From Atopobium sp. (GTDB lineage: Bacteria; Actinomycetota; Coriobacteriia; Coriobacteriales; Atopobiaceae), in contig JABZHR010000006.1 of the NCBI GenBank assembly GCA_015258715.1, forward strand, positions 1 to 64,000: a DNA stretch of 64,000 bases, in the 5' to 3' direction. Within the stretch, counting starts at the first letter, position 1, and the number at the start of each line of letters is the position of its first letter. Below, piece by piece: positions 1 to 7,344 of this stretch. The position numbers and the translations under genes are program-made. The notes beneath the pieces are model-generated. The model worked only from the letters and a program-made list of their open reading frames with translations, made no database searches and was not told where the DNA came from.

Positions 1-91
1 AATGTATACGTCTTTTTGACAGATTATCTGACTTAGGTGTGTTTTGAACTGCCTCCTATTTCTCGTGTCCAAGAAATGGGAGGCAGTTCAT
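1..91. repeat. 91-bp direct repeat, copy 1
   Basis: Bases 1-91 are identical to 5479-5569, and the match continues to base 95 with one mismatch. The unit holds an inverted copy of a 22-bp motif (20-41) followed by a 46-nt hairpin (45-90). It may begin upstream of the window. The two copies bracket the five genes from the GNAT to the glycosyltransferase. Confidence 0.95.
45..90. repeat. 46-nt hairpin resembling fused IS ends, copy 1
   Basis: Inverted repeat that begins TGAACTGCCTCC and ends GGAGGCAGTTCA, giving an 18-bp stem with one wobble pair and a loop of about 8 nt. The ends resemble terminal inverted repeats of the IS150 group of IS3 elements (TGAACTG...TTGGACA); that link is from memory. 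It lies about 43 nt past the stop codon of the gene on the minus strand. There is no U-tract, so it is not a standard terminator. Confidence 0.8.
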
Positions 92-132
92 TCACAGGCT
101 CTCTTTTTGTTCAAAGCGTTTCTCGCTGTCTA

Positions 133-627
133 TTAGGCTACAAAATGAAATGCGTCACGAGGTGTTTTATCGTGTCCAACTACCTTGCCGCAATACACAA
201 AACCAGCATGTGTAAGCGTCGTAGTCATAGCGACATTTGCTTCATGAGTATCTGCGCGAACGTTTGAATAGTTTTCGCAAATCCAATTGAATATAAAAGA
301 GGCAATTCCGTGACCTGTATATTTAACAGCCACTCGGTGAATAACAACGTAATCCAGGCTGTTTATCCAAGCGCCTTCAGCAATATTGACGTATGCCTCG
401 TCAGGACCGGGTAAGAGCGAAAAACAACCAATAATTTCTTCAGATGTTTCATCTTCAGCGACTACAAAAAGACCACATCTTTCATAATCAGCAACAGCGT
501 CTTCTAAAAGAGGATAGTTCTCATTCCATTGAAACGTGTTATTTTGCTGATACATAGTCTGACGACCTATGTCGTACAAATCTGCAACAGCGCAGAGGTC
601 TTTAGCAGCAGCTCTTCTAATGTGCAT
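133..627 (-). CDS. GNAT-family N-acetyltransferase
   Basis: A 164-residue protein with the GNAT fold pattern: an N-terminal MHIRRA start, the acetyl-CoA strand HRVAV at 97-101 followed by the pyrophosphate-binding turn YTGHGIAS at 103-110, and a C-terminal THEANVAM...GFVYCG segment typical of motif B. It presumably transfers an acetyl group from acetyl-CoA to a small molecule or peptide amine; the substrate cannot be told. Its start codon overlaps the stop of the upstream epimerase-like gene, so the two are probably co-transcribed. Confidence 0.85.
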   Translation of the reverse strand: MHIRRAAAKDLCAVADLYDIGRQTMYQQNNTFQWNENYPLLEDAVADYERCGLFVVAEDETSEEIIGCFSLLPGPDEAYVNIAEGAWINSLDYVVIHRVAVKYTGHGIASFIFNWICENYSNVRADTHEANVAMTTTLTHAGFVYCGKVVGHDKTPRDAFHFVA

Positions 628-1526
628 TAGAAGACCCTGATATTCAATGTTTTAGCTATACTTTGGCCAGGCTCAAGGCTTATGATACCTGGCTTGTGCT
701 CAAAGATGCCGTCACAATCAACGGTATCTGCAATGCCACACCATGGCTCAAGAGCAACAAATGGACAACCAGGAGCAGCACTCCAAATGCCCAAATAATC
801 AAAGCCCTCAAAATCCATTTGAATGCCATGGGCCTCAGACGAAGCTTCCACGTTAGCCGCAAGTGTAATGCGTCTATCAGGAACATCTTCAAGTGTGATG
901 GTCTTCTCGCGATCAATAAGCTCCCAAGACAGGGGAAGCGTATCAGAGTCCACGATAAGCCTCTGTGGAGTTGTGTAATCGCAAAGACCCTCATCAGTAA
1001 TAGAAGGGCCGTAGCTGGTCCAGGAGCGCGTAAACGATAGGTGATACTGGTCCAAAGAGGCCGCTTCAACGCCCGGCACAGGAATGTTGAACGCAGGATG
1101 CGCGCCAAGGGTAAACGGCAGTACAACATTTGCAGGATTGGTGACCTCATACGTTTGCGTCAGCGTATCACCAGCTACCGAGAAGATCAGCTTAAGTTCA
1201 AAGTCATAGGGGTAGGCCTTGCGAGTCTCTTCGGTACTTTTTAGCCGGAGCGTTACAGAAGAGGTGCTACGCTCGACAACCTCAAACTGGTTGAGTCGAG
1301 CAAGGCCATGACGTGCAAGAGAAACGGTGCCTTCTGCAGAATCTGCCTTGCCGTCCTTGAGGACGCCAACAATGGGGAAGAGAATGGGGGCACGTCTTGA
1401 CCACCAGTTGGCATCTCCTTGCCAGAGGTATTCCGACTCACCTTTTTGCAAGCTCATGAGCTGTGCACCCATGGTGTCAATTGAAGCGGTAAGAGAGTCG
1501 TTAGAAATAGAAATAATTTCAGACAT
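627..1526 (-). CDS. Aldose 1-epimerase family protein (LacX/galactose-mutarotase-like)
   Basis: A 299-residue protein of the aldose 1-epimerase superfamily, closest in layout to the LacX-type branch. Visible signatures are ARHGLAR (71-77) and LGAHPAF (140-146), which carry the two substrate-binding/catalytic histidines (His73, His143), and LEPWCG, which carries the catalytic glutamate near residue 260. The family interconverts alpha and beta anomers of hexoses or hexose phosphates. It lies downstream of pta behind a likely terminator and overlaps the GNAT gene by one base, forming a two-gene unit. Confidence 0.88.
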   Translation of the reverse strand: MSEIISISNDSLTASIDTMGAQLMSLQKGESEYLWQGDANWWSRRAPILFPIVGVLKDGKADSAEGTVSLARHGLARLNQFEVVERSTSSVTLRLKSTEETRKAYPYDFELKLIFSVAGDTLTQTYEVTNPANVVLPFTLGAHPAFNIPVPGVEAASLDQYHLSFTRSWTSYGPSITDEGLCDYTTPQRLIVDSDTLPLSWELIDREKTITLEDVPDRRITLAANVEASSEAHGIQMDFEGFDYLGIWSAAPGCPFVALEPWCGIADTVDCDGIFEHKPGIISLEPGQSIAKTLNIRVF

Positions 1527-1539
1527 AGATGCCTCCAGC

Positions 1540-1573
1540 TAAAGAATAAGCCAGCCTCTTTTGAGACTGGCTT
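1540..1573 (-). terminator. Terminator downstream of pta
   Basis: Stem AAGCCAGCCTC (1548-1558) pairs with GAGACTGGCTT (1563-1573) across a TTTT loop with one mismatch. Read on the minus strand it is followed by the T-rich run ATTCTTTA. It lies just past the pta stop and separates pta from the epimerase-like gene. Confidence 0.65.
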
Positions 1574-1601
1574 AGTATACCAAGTTAGCAGGACAGAAAG
1601 A

Positions 1602-2582
1602 CTAGTTGTTGTCTGCCATCTGAGCCTGAACAGCAGTGATTGCAACAACACCAACAATATCGTCAGCGGAGCAACCACGGGAGAGGTCGTTAACAGGACG
1701 AGCAATGCCCTGAAGGATTGGACCGTATGCCTCAGCACCACTGAAGCGCTGAACAAGCTTGTAACCAATGTTTCCAGCCTCAAGATTAGGGAAGACCAGG
1801 ATGTTTGCGTTTCCTGCTACCTTAGAGAATGGAGCCTTGAGCTTACCAACCTCAGGAACAAGAGCTGCGTCAAGCTGAAGATCGCCGTCGAGTGCTAGCT
1901 CAGCGTTCTTCTCGTGAGCAAGCTTTGTAGCCTCCTGGACCTTCTCGGCAGTTGCACCGCCAGCAGAGCCCATAGTGGAGTAGGAGAGCATGGCAATGCG
2001 AGGCTCGTCGCTCATAAATGCGCGCCAAGAATCAGCGGAGGCAAGAGCAATCTCGGAGAGCTCCTCTGCAGATGGGTCAATGTTGAGGCCACAGTCAGCA
2101 AAGAGCAGGGTGCCGTCCTCGCCAAAATCGGTTGAAGTGCTCATGATAAAGAATGCAGAAACAAGCTTGGTACCAGGAGCGGTCTTGATGATCTGCAGTG
2201 CAGGCCTTAGGGTGTTTGCGGTAGAGTGGCAAGCACCAGAAACCAGACCGTCAGCATCGCCCATCTTGACCATCATGGTTGCAAAATAGGTAGCGTCGTT
2301 CATCTGCTTGCGAGCTTCCTCAATGGTGACGCCTTTGCGAGCACGAAGTTCAGCAAACTTCTGAGCATATGCCTCATGGCGCTCGTCAGTAGCAGGGTCT
2401 ACTACAGTTGCGCCTGGAACATTAATCTGCTCAGGATCGCCCAGAATAATGACCTTTGCAATACCCTCTGCAACAATCTTCTTAGCTGCATCGATGGTAC
2501 GCTGGTCCTCGCCCTCTGGAAGAACAATAGTCTTTACGTCGGACTTAGCGGTTTCTTTCATACGGTCAAGAAACTTGCTCAT
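1602..2582 (-). CDS. pta: Phosphate acetyltransferase
   Basis: A 326-residue phosphotransacetylase that interconverts acetyl-CoA and acetyl phosphate (EC 2.3.1.8), here probably passing pyruvate formate-lyase acetyl-CoA toward acetate and ATP. The short form lacks the N-terminal regulatory domain of E. coli Pta. Diagnostic are LPEGED near 21-26 and GDADGLVSGACHSTANTLRP at 108-127. The ATG at 2582 is chosen because GGAG sits 8 nt upstream; an in-frame extension to 2633 has no ribosome site. No acetate kinase gene lies in the window, although the two are often adjacent. Confidence 0.96.
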   Translation of the reverse strand: MSKFLDRMKETAKSDVKTIVLPEGEDQRTIDAAKKIVAEGIAKVIILGDPEQINVPGATVVDPATDERHEAYAQKFAELRARKGVTIEEARKQMNDATYFATMMVKMGDADGLVSGACHSTANTLRPALQIIKTAPGTKLVSAFFIMSTSTDFGEDGTLLFADCGLNIDPSAEELSEIALASADSWRAFMSDEPRIAMLSYSTMGSAGGATAEKVQEATKLAHEKNAELALDGDLQLDAALVPEVGKLKAPFSKVAGNANILVFPNLEAGNIGYKLVQRFSGAEAYGPILQGIARPVNDLSRGCSADDIVGVVAITAVQAQMADNN

Positions 2583-2649
2583 GTGTCGTGCTCCAATCAT
2601 ACTTTGACATTTGTGCCTCGTTGAATTTTGCACTTCTCAGCTTGTAGTT

Positions 2650-2677
2650 TGTATAAAAGCTAGACACAAAAAGCCAA
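2650..2677 (-). promoter_or_regulatory. Candidate pta promoter
   Basis: On the minus strand TTGGCT (2677-2672) is separated by 16 nt from TATACA (2655-2650), placing a transcript start about 60 nt before the pta ATG. The region 2583-2820 lies between divergent pta and glf; TAAAAT at 2762-2767 could be the glf -10, but I see no convincing -35 for it. Confidence 0.45.
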
Positions 2678-2820
2678 GAAATGCATTTTCACACCAGTTG
2701 CATATTTTACGCCTAACGGCAGAGCTTTGCGCCCCGCATGACTCACTTTATGGCCACGTGTTAAAATGAGTGAAGTTTCACATACAAATCCTGCGCACTT
2801 AGGCGCACACGGAGGTTTAC

Positions 2821-4023
2821 ATGTCTATCAATCATGGTCTTCCTGCCGGTTTTAACCCCGACAACTACGATGTTATTGTTGTTGGAGCTGGCTATGCGGG
2901 CGCAGTTGTTGCTCGCCGTATGGCAGAAAACTGCAACTCAAAGGTAGCAATCTTTGAGCGCAGAAACCACATTGCCGGTAACGCTTACGATCGCCTTGAT
3001 GACGCAGGCGTTCTTGTTCACGAGTACGGTCCACACATCTATCACACCATGAGTGACCGCGTTCACCAGTTCCTCTCGCGCTTTACTGATTGGACTGACT
3101 ACCAGCACAAAGTTCTAGCCAACATTAACGGCCAGCTGATGCCTGTTCCTTTTAACCACCAGTCTTTGAAGCTTGCCTTTGGAGAAGAGCGTGGCGAGAA
3201 ACTCTATCAGAAGCTGGTTCTTACGTTTGGTGAGAACGTCAAAGTTCCTATCATGGAGCTTCGCGAGAAGAACGATCCAGATCTGGAAGAGATTGCCGAC
3301 TACGTTTACGAGAACGTTTTTCTGCACTACACCATGAAGCAGTGGGGTAAGACTCCAGACCAGATTGACAAGTCAATCACAGGTCGCGTTCCAATCTTTG
3401 TTGGTGATGACGATCGCTATTTCCCTGGTGCAACCTATCAGGGCATGCCAAAAGAGGGCTACACCAAGCTCTTTGAAAACATGCTTGACCATGACTTGAT
3501 TGATGTCTTTTTGGATGTTGATGTCCGTGACATCATGAAGCTTAGCGCTTCTAACATCAGTGTTTGCGAGAAACCATTTGTGGGCGAGGTAATCTACACC
3601 GGTCCTCTGGATGAGCTTTTCAACCTTGATCAGGGCGCTCTGCCTTATCGTACGCTTGATATGCAGTTTGAGACGCTTGATCAAGATCAGTTCCAGCCTG
3701 TTGGCACCGTTAATTACACCACCAGCGAGGACTTTACTCGTATTACTGAGTTTAAGAACATGACTGGTCAGGTTCTTCCTGGTAAAACAACCATCATGCG
3801 TGAGTACTCACACGCATATGTTCCAGAGAGTGGTCAGACCCCTTATTACGCTATTCTCGAGCCAGAAAATCAGGAGCTCTATCGTTCTTACAAGGAGCGC
3901 ACTTCTGGCATTCTGAACTTCCACGCAGTTGGTCGTCTTGCTGAGTATCGTTACTACGATATGGATGGCGTAGTTGCTTCTGCACTGGAACTTTCTGACG
4001 AGCTTATTGCTCATCAGGCATAG
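2821..4023 (+). CDS. glf: UDP-galactopyranose mutase
   Basis: A 400-residue flavoenzyme that converts UDP-galactopyranose to UDP-galactofuranose for cell-surface glycans (EC 5.4.99.9). The Rossmann FAD site VVGAGYAGAVV is at 20-30, FERRNHIAGNAYD at 45-57 and YGPHIYHT at 69-76, all typical of Glf; the C-terminal GRLAEYRYYDMD motif closes the FAD site. A GGAGG ribosome site precedes the ATG. The next gene, a GT2 glycosyltransferase 9 nt downstream, is a plausible user of UDP-Galf. Confidence 0.96.
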   Translation: MSINHGLPAGFNPDNYDVIVVGAGYAGAVVARRMAENCNSKVAIFERRNHIAGNAYDRLDDAGVLVHEYGPHIYHTMSDRVHQFLSRFTDWTDYQHKVLANINGQLMPVPFNHQSLKLAFGEERGEKLYQKLVLTFGENVKVPIMELREKNDPDLEEIADYVYENVFLHYTMKQWGKTPDQIDKSITGRVPIFVGDDDRYFPGATYQGMPKEGYTKLFENMLDHDLIDVFLDVDVRDIMKLSASNISVCEKPFVGEVIYTGPLDELFNLDQGALPYRTLDMQFETLDQDQFQPVGTVNYTTSEDFTRITEFKNMTGQVLPGKTTIMREYSHAYVPESGQTPYYAILEPENQELYRSYKERTSGILNFHAVGRLAEYRYYDMDGVVASALELSDELIAHQA

Positions 4024-4032
4024 GGAGCTTGC

Positions 4033-5067
4033 ATGAAAAAGACAATCACTTTTGGTATTCCATGCTATAACTCTTCGGAGTACATGGATCACTGCATTGA
4101 GTCAATTCTTGAGGGCTCTGATTACGCTGATGACGTGCAGATTGTTATTGTTGATGATGGTTCTGTAAAAGATGACACTGCTGCTAAAGCTGACGCTTGG
4201 CAGGAGCGTCATCCAAACATCATCAAAGCAGTTCATCAAGAAAACGGCGGCCACGGCATTGCTGTTATGAAGGCTGTCTCGCACGCTGATGGTGTGTACT
4301 TCAAAAACATTGACTCAGATGACTGGGTAGATGGCGATGCTCTGAAGACCTTCCTTCAGCAGCTTCGCACCTTTATTGCTTCTGACAATCCCGTTGACCT
4401 GGTTCTTTCCAACTACGTCTACGAGCACGTTGAGGATAACACCCAAAACTTCGTGGATTATCGCGATGCTGTTCCTACCAATAAGATTATTGGCTGGGAC
4501 GAGATTGGCCGCTTCAAGCTGTCTCAGTACCTTTTGATGCACGCAATTACCTACCGCGTTGAGGTTCTGCGCTCTGCAAACATTCAGATGCCTGAGCACA
4601 CTTTCTATGTAGATAACGTCTACGCCTATGTTCCATTCCCTAAGGTAAAGACTATCTACTACGTTGACGTTGACCTGTATCGTTATTTCATTGGTCGAGA
4701 CGATCAATCAGTTAACGAGAAGGTCTTAACAAGTCGCGTTGATCACTACTGGCGTGTTGCTCGTAATATGATGCACGCATATCACATCTACGATGACATC
4801 TCTTCTCCACGTCTTCAGACGTACATGATGAGTTACTTCACTATCATCATGGCAATCTGCTCTGTCTTCTCTAAGATGAGTGACCGTGAAGATGCCATGG
4901 ACCAGCTTGAGGAGCTCTGGGATGAGCTTCGCGCTTACGATAAGAAGATGTATCGCAAGGCTCGCTACGGTCTTGTAGGCACCGCTACAAATCTTCCTGG
5001 CAAGATTGGCAAGACAGTCACTATTGGTGGCTATCGTGTAGCTCAGAAGGTTGTTAAGTTCAACTAA
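4033..5067 (+). CDS. Family 2 glycosyltransferase
   Basis: A 344-residue GT-A fold enzyme. The N-terminus FGIPCYNSSEYM, the VDDGS segment (about 40-44) and the metal-binding DSDD at 94-97 are classic GT2 features. There is no clear membrane helix, so it probably acts on the cytoplasmic face on a lipid-linked or protein acceptor. Its position 9 nt after glf suggests it uses UDP-galactofuranose; this is inference from context, and other sugars are possible. Confidence 0.9.
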   Translation: MKKTITFGIPCYNSSEYMDHCIESILEGSDYADDVQIVIVDDGSVKDDTAAKADAWQERHPNIIKAVHQENGGHGIAVMKAVSHADGVYFKNIDSDDWVDGDALKTFLQQLRTFIASDNPVDLVLSNYVYEHVEDNTQNFVDYRDAVPTNKIIGWDEIGRFKLSQYLLMHAITYRVEVLRSANIQMPEHTFYVDNVYAYVPFPKVKTIYYVDVDLYRYFIGRDDQSVNEKVLTSRVDHYWRVARNMMHAYHIYDDISSPRLQTYMMSYFTIIMAICSVFSKMSDREDAMDQLEELWDELRAYDKKMYRKARYGLVGTATNLPGKIGKTVTIGGYRVAQKVVKFN

Positions 5068-5106
5068 ACGGTTGAGCATAGCCAAAAAGCAAAAGCCCTC
5101 GTATCC

Positions 5107-5152
5107 TGAACTGTCTCCCATTTCTTATGTCCAAGAAATGGGAGGCAGTTCA
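5107..5152. repeat. 46-nt hairpin resembling fused IS ends, divergent copy
   Basis: Same length and ends (TGAACTG...CAGTTCA) as the copies at 45-90 and 5523-5568, but with different bases in the left arm and loop. The changes keep pairing: here the wobble is at stem position 7, in the others at position 12. It lies 40 nt past the glycosyltransferase stop codon. No U-tract follows. Confidence 0.8.
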
Positions 5153-5392
5153 TATGCGGGTGATTATGATTTTGCAGCATGTTAGTGTCGGCTTTTAGGC
5201 CTAGCGCACAAAATAGCGCATCTTTGGTAGGTCCCGCTGAAGAATTGACATGTTCCTAATCAAGATAGCTAGGCAGCTAGGCGGTCACACTACCTGATAT
5301 GCATCTCTATGCATAAACTTCATCTAATATGCTTAAACATGAATAGACCTATATAAGAAATTTAACTATCGATAAATTTCGTATCTACGGAA

Positions 5393-5519
5393 CACACCTA
5401 AGTCGGATAATCTGCTCAGATGCGGGCATTTTACACACCTAATGACGATAATCTGCATGTTTGAGGTATTTTCAGCGTAATGTATACGTCTTTTTGACAG
5501 ATTATCTGACTTAGGTGTG
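5393..5519. repeat. Three copies of a 22-bp motif, two direct and one inverted
   Basis: CACACCTAAGTC...GATAATCTG at 5393-5414, a variant CACACCTAATGAC...ATAATCTG at 5434-5455, and an inverted copy at 5498-5519 that is also present at 20-41. Spacing is irregular. The pattern looks like repeated protein-binding sites or the inner part of a small mobile unit; the function is unknown. Confidence 0.75.
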
Positions 5520-5569
5520 TTTTGAACTGCCTCCTATTTCTCGTGTCCAAGAAATGGGAGGCAGTTCAT
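5479..5569. repeat. 91-bp direct repeat, copy 2
   Basis: Identical to bases 1-91, including the hairpin at 5523-5568, which lies 40 nt past the maf stop codon on the minus strand. Perfect identity over 91 non-coding bases implies recent duplication or gene conversion. Confidence 0.95.
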
Positions 5570-5607
5570 CCACGGTGATACGAGGGTTTTCATTTATAGA
5601 AGCAGCT

Positions 5608-6270
5608 TTAGTGCTTACGTCCTGCTAGGGCATGCTCTAGATAATCATGATTGCCGGTAAATTTAACCAGCTCGCGAGAAAGCAAAGAAACGGGGAGTCC
5701 CACGACATTCTCGAAATCTCCTTGAATGCTCTGAACCAGATAGCGACCATTTCCCTGAATACCGTACGCACCGGCCTTGTCCATTGGCTCACCGGAGGCA
5801 ACGTAGGCAGTAATCTCATCTTCGGAGAGCTCAAAAAACGTGACGTCAGTGGTCTCCACAAACGTTACGGCAACAACAGAGGGTGCTCCGTCAGGAGAAG
5901 GAGATTTGAAAGCCTTAAAGCGACGCAGGGCAACACCAGTGGATACGTGGTGAGTCTGACCAGAAAGCTTAGTAAGCATGCGTTTGGCGTCTTCAGCATT
6001 TGTAGGCTTGCCAAAAACTTGACCGTCATCTGTCCAGACAATGGTATCTGCGGCAAGCACGATTTCATTGTTGAGCTGCTCAAAGTTAGGCTGCTCCATG
6101 AGCTTATAGCAAACCGCAATGGCTTTTTCTTGCGCCAAGCGCTTTACCAGTGCAAGGGGTTTCTCGTCAACTTTTTGAGCTTCATCAATATCAGCTGGCA
6201 TAACCTGTGGATCTATTCCCATAGACTGCATAAGCTCAAGGCGCCTAGGGGATTGTGATGCAAGAATCAT
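5608..6270 (-). CDS. maf: Maf family nucleotide pyrophosphatase
   Basis: A 220-residue Maf/YhdE-type protein. The start MILASQSPRRLELM with the SxxR motif, the EKPLALVKRLAQEKA helix, the catalytic AADTIV aspartate and the SGEPMDKAGAYGIQG signature are all present. The family hydrolyses dTTP, UTP or modified nucleotides to monophosphates, cleaning the nucleotide pool. The ATG at 6270 is preferred, with AGGA 8 nt upstream and the family-typical N-terminus; in-frame Met codons further up would add unconserved residues. Confidence 0.93.
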   Translation of the reverse strand: MILASQSPRRLELMQSMGIDPQVMPADIDEAQKVDEKPLALVKRLAQEKAIAVCYKLMEQPNFEQLNNEIVLAADTIVWTDDGQVFGKPTNAEDAKRMLTKLSGQTHHVSTGVALRRFKAFKSPSPDGAPSVVAVTFVETTDVTFFELSEDEITAYVASGEPMDKAGAYGIQGNGRYLVQSIQGDFENVVGLPVSLLSRELVKFTGNHDYLEHALAGRKH

Positions 6271-6310
6271 ATGTGTTCCTATCATTTGAGGTTTTGCTGA
6301 TACTGTACCC

Positions 6311-6348
6311 AAAAAAGAAGCCTGATAGGCGAGAAACCCATCAGGCTT
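6311..6348 (-). terminator. Terminator of the ferredoxin gene
   Basis: Nine-bp stem AAGCCTGAT (6318-6326) with ATCAGGCTT (6340-6348), followed on the minus strand by CTTTTTT. The 13-nt loop contains the recurrent 10-mer GGCGAGAAAC (6328-6337). Confidence 0.88.
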
Positions 6349-6379
6349 ACATGCTAAGAAAGAAAAGCTAAGCTAAAAA

Positions 6380-6565
6380 CTAGTCAAGCTCGATAGCGGT
6401 GACTGGGCAGCCGTCGCATGCCTCCTGTGCAGCATCCTCTGCAGCCTCAGGAACTTCCTCCTCAATAGCGTGAGCAAGACCGTCTTCGCCGATCTCGAAT
6501 ACCTCAGGAGCAGTGCTCTCGCAGAGACCGCAACCGATGCAATCCTCATTAACTGTTGCCTTCAT
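6380..6565 (-). CDS. Single-cluster 4Fe-4S ferredoxin
   Basis: A 61-residue acidic protein with CIGCGLC (Cys9, 12, 15) and a distal CDGCP (Cys50, 53), matching monomeric [4Fe-4S] ferredoxins of the Thermotoga/Desulfovibrio type; the extra cysteine may form a disulfide. It probably carries electrons for anaerobic oxidoreductases or radical-SAM enzymes such as the activase encoded at 15.5 kb. The ATG at 6565 has AGAGGA upstream and gives the usual length. It is monocistronic, with its own terminator. Confidence 0.93.
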   Translation of the reverse strand: MKATVNEDCIGCGLCESTAPEVFEIGEDGLAHAIEEEVPEAAEDAAQEACDGCPVTAIELD

Positions 6566-6804
6566 AATACATTCCTCTCCGTATCTCGAGCCCCTTACTC
6601 GAGTAATACTTATCTTGCATTCAAGAGTACTTGATTGCAATGTATTTTTTACACGTTTCTTTGCTGTTATGCAACAACAAAGCTCCAGATAATTGAAAGA
6701 ACATTACTTGAAGTAGTAAGTACACATCTGACCTGCATATATAAAAGGTTTAATTTTTAGTACAACCACTCCAATTAGTACAACTGTCTTATTGAGGAGC
6801 ACTT

Positions 6805-7335
6805 TTATAGCTCTTTTTTGAGCATGATAATTTCGCTCGTTCTGTACTCTTCAACAAATCCATTCTTTAGAAACATCGTGACTGATGGATTGTCTATGGC
6901 AATATCATCATAGAGCTGCTTAATACCATTCTGTTTAGCGGCGTCACAAAGAAGGTTTAACCCAATGCTGCCATAGCCCTTTTTTCTAAAGGGAGCATAG
7001 ACTATGACATCTGCCATAAAAAGATTTTGATCACTGTCGTAATGGTAGGCAATCTCTCCAACAAAAGTATCGTTACTATCCGTTAAATACCTGTAATAAC
7101 GTTTATTCTCGTGTTTCACAATCCAGTAATCATGCCAGCCTTGCCACACTTCTTTTGGAAATGGAATTGTTCCTCCCCAGGCATGGTTATATGACATCGT
7201 TTCTTCGTCTGCCATCATCTTCTGGCGAAACCAAAGATCTTCTAAAGACGGCGTATAAAGGGTAATGGGGCTTTCACTTTCTTCTTTCATCAGTAGGTTC
7301 ACGCGTCCTTTTCTTGTCTGTTTTTGGAACCACAT
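6805..7335 (-). CDS. GNAT-family N-acetyltransferase (RimJ/RimL-like)
   Basis: Up to 176 residues. The central region matches GNAT architecture: VGEIAYHYD strand, VIVYAPFRKKGYGSIGLNLL acetyl-CoA-binding motif A, and the DIAIDNPSVTMFLKNGFVEE C-terminal part typical of the RimJ/RimL/AAC(6') branch. The start is uncertain: ATG 7335 lies 9 nt beyond the stop of the upstream membrane-protein gene, and ATG 7290 gives MKEESESP; neither has a strong ribosome site. The substrate is unknown. It is probably co-transcribed with the VanZ/RDD gene. Confidence 0.85.
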   Translation of the reverse strand: MWFQKQTRKGRVNLLMKEESESPITLYTPSLEDLWFRQKMMADEETMSYNHAWGGTIPFPKEVWQGWHDYWIVKHENKRYYRYLTDSNDTFVGEIAYHYDSDQNLFMADVIVYAPFRKKGYGSIGLNLLCDAAKQNGIKQLYDDIAIDNPSVTMFLKNGFVEEYRTSEIIMLKKEL

Positions 7336-7344
7336 TTGATGCTC

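Larger units (their letters stand above)
5068..5607. other. 540-nt non-coding, repeat-rich intergenic region
   Basis: No supported gene. It contains two copies of the 46-nt hairpin (5107-5152 and 5523-5568), three copies of a 22-bp motif (5393-5519), the second copy of the 91-bp direct repeat, an 8-bp-arm palindrome GAAATTTA/TAAATTTC at 5357-5380, and short tandem copies of AGCTAGGC near 5270. It separates the converging ends of the glycosyltransferase and maf. Confidence 0.85.

Noticed and set aside
5068..5607. A CRISPR array in the repeat-rich intergenic region
   Set aside because: Repeats are only three, irregularly spaced, in mixed orientation and without uniform spacers; no cas gene is near.
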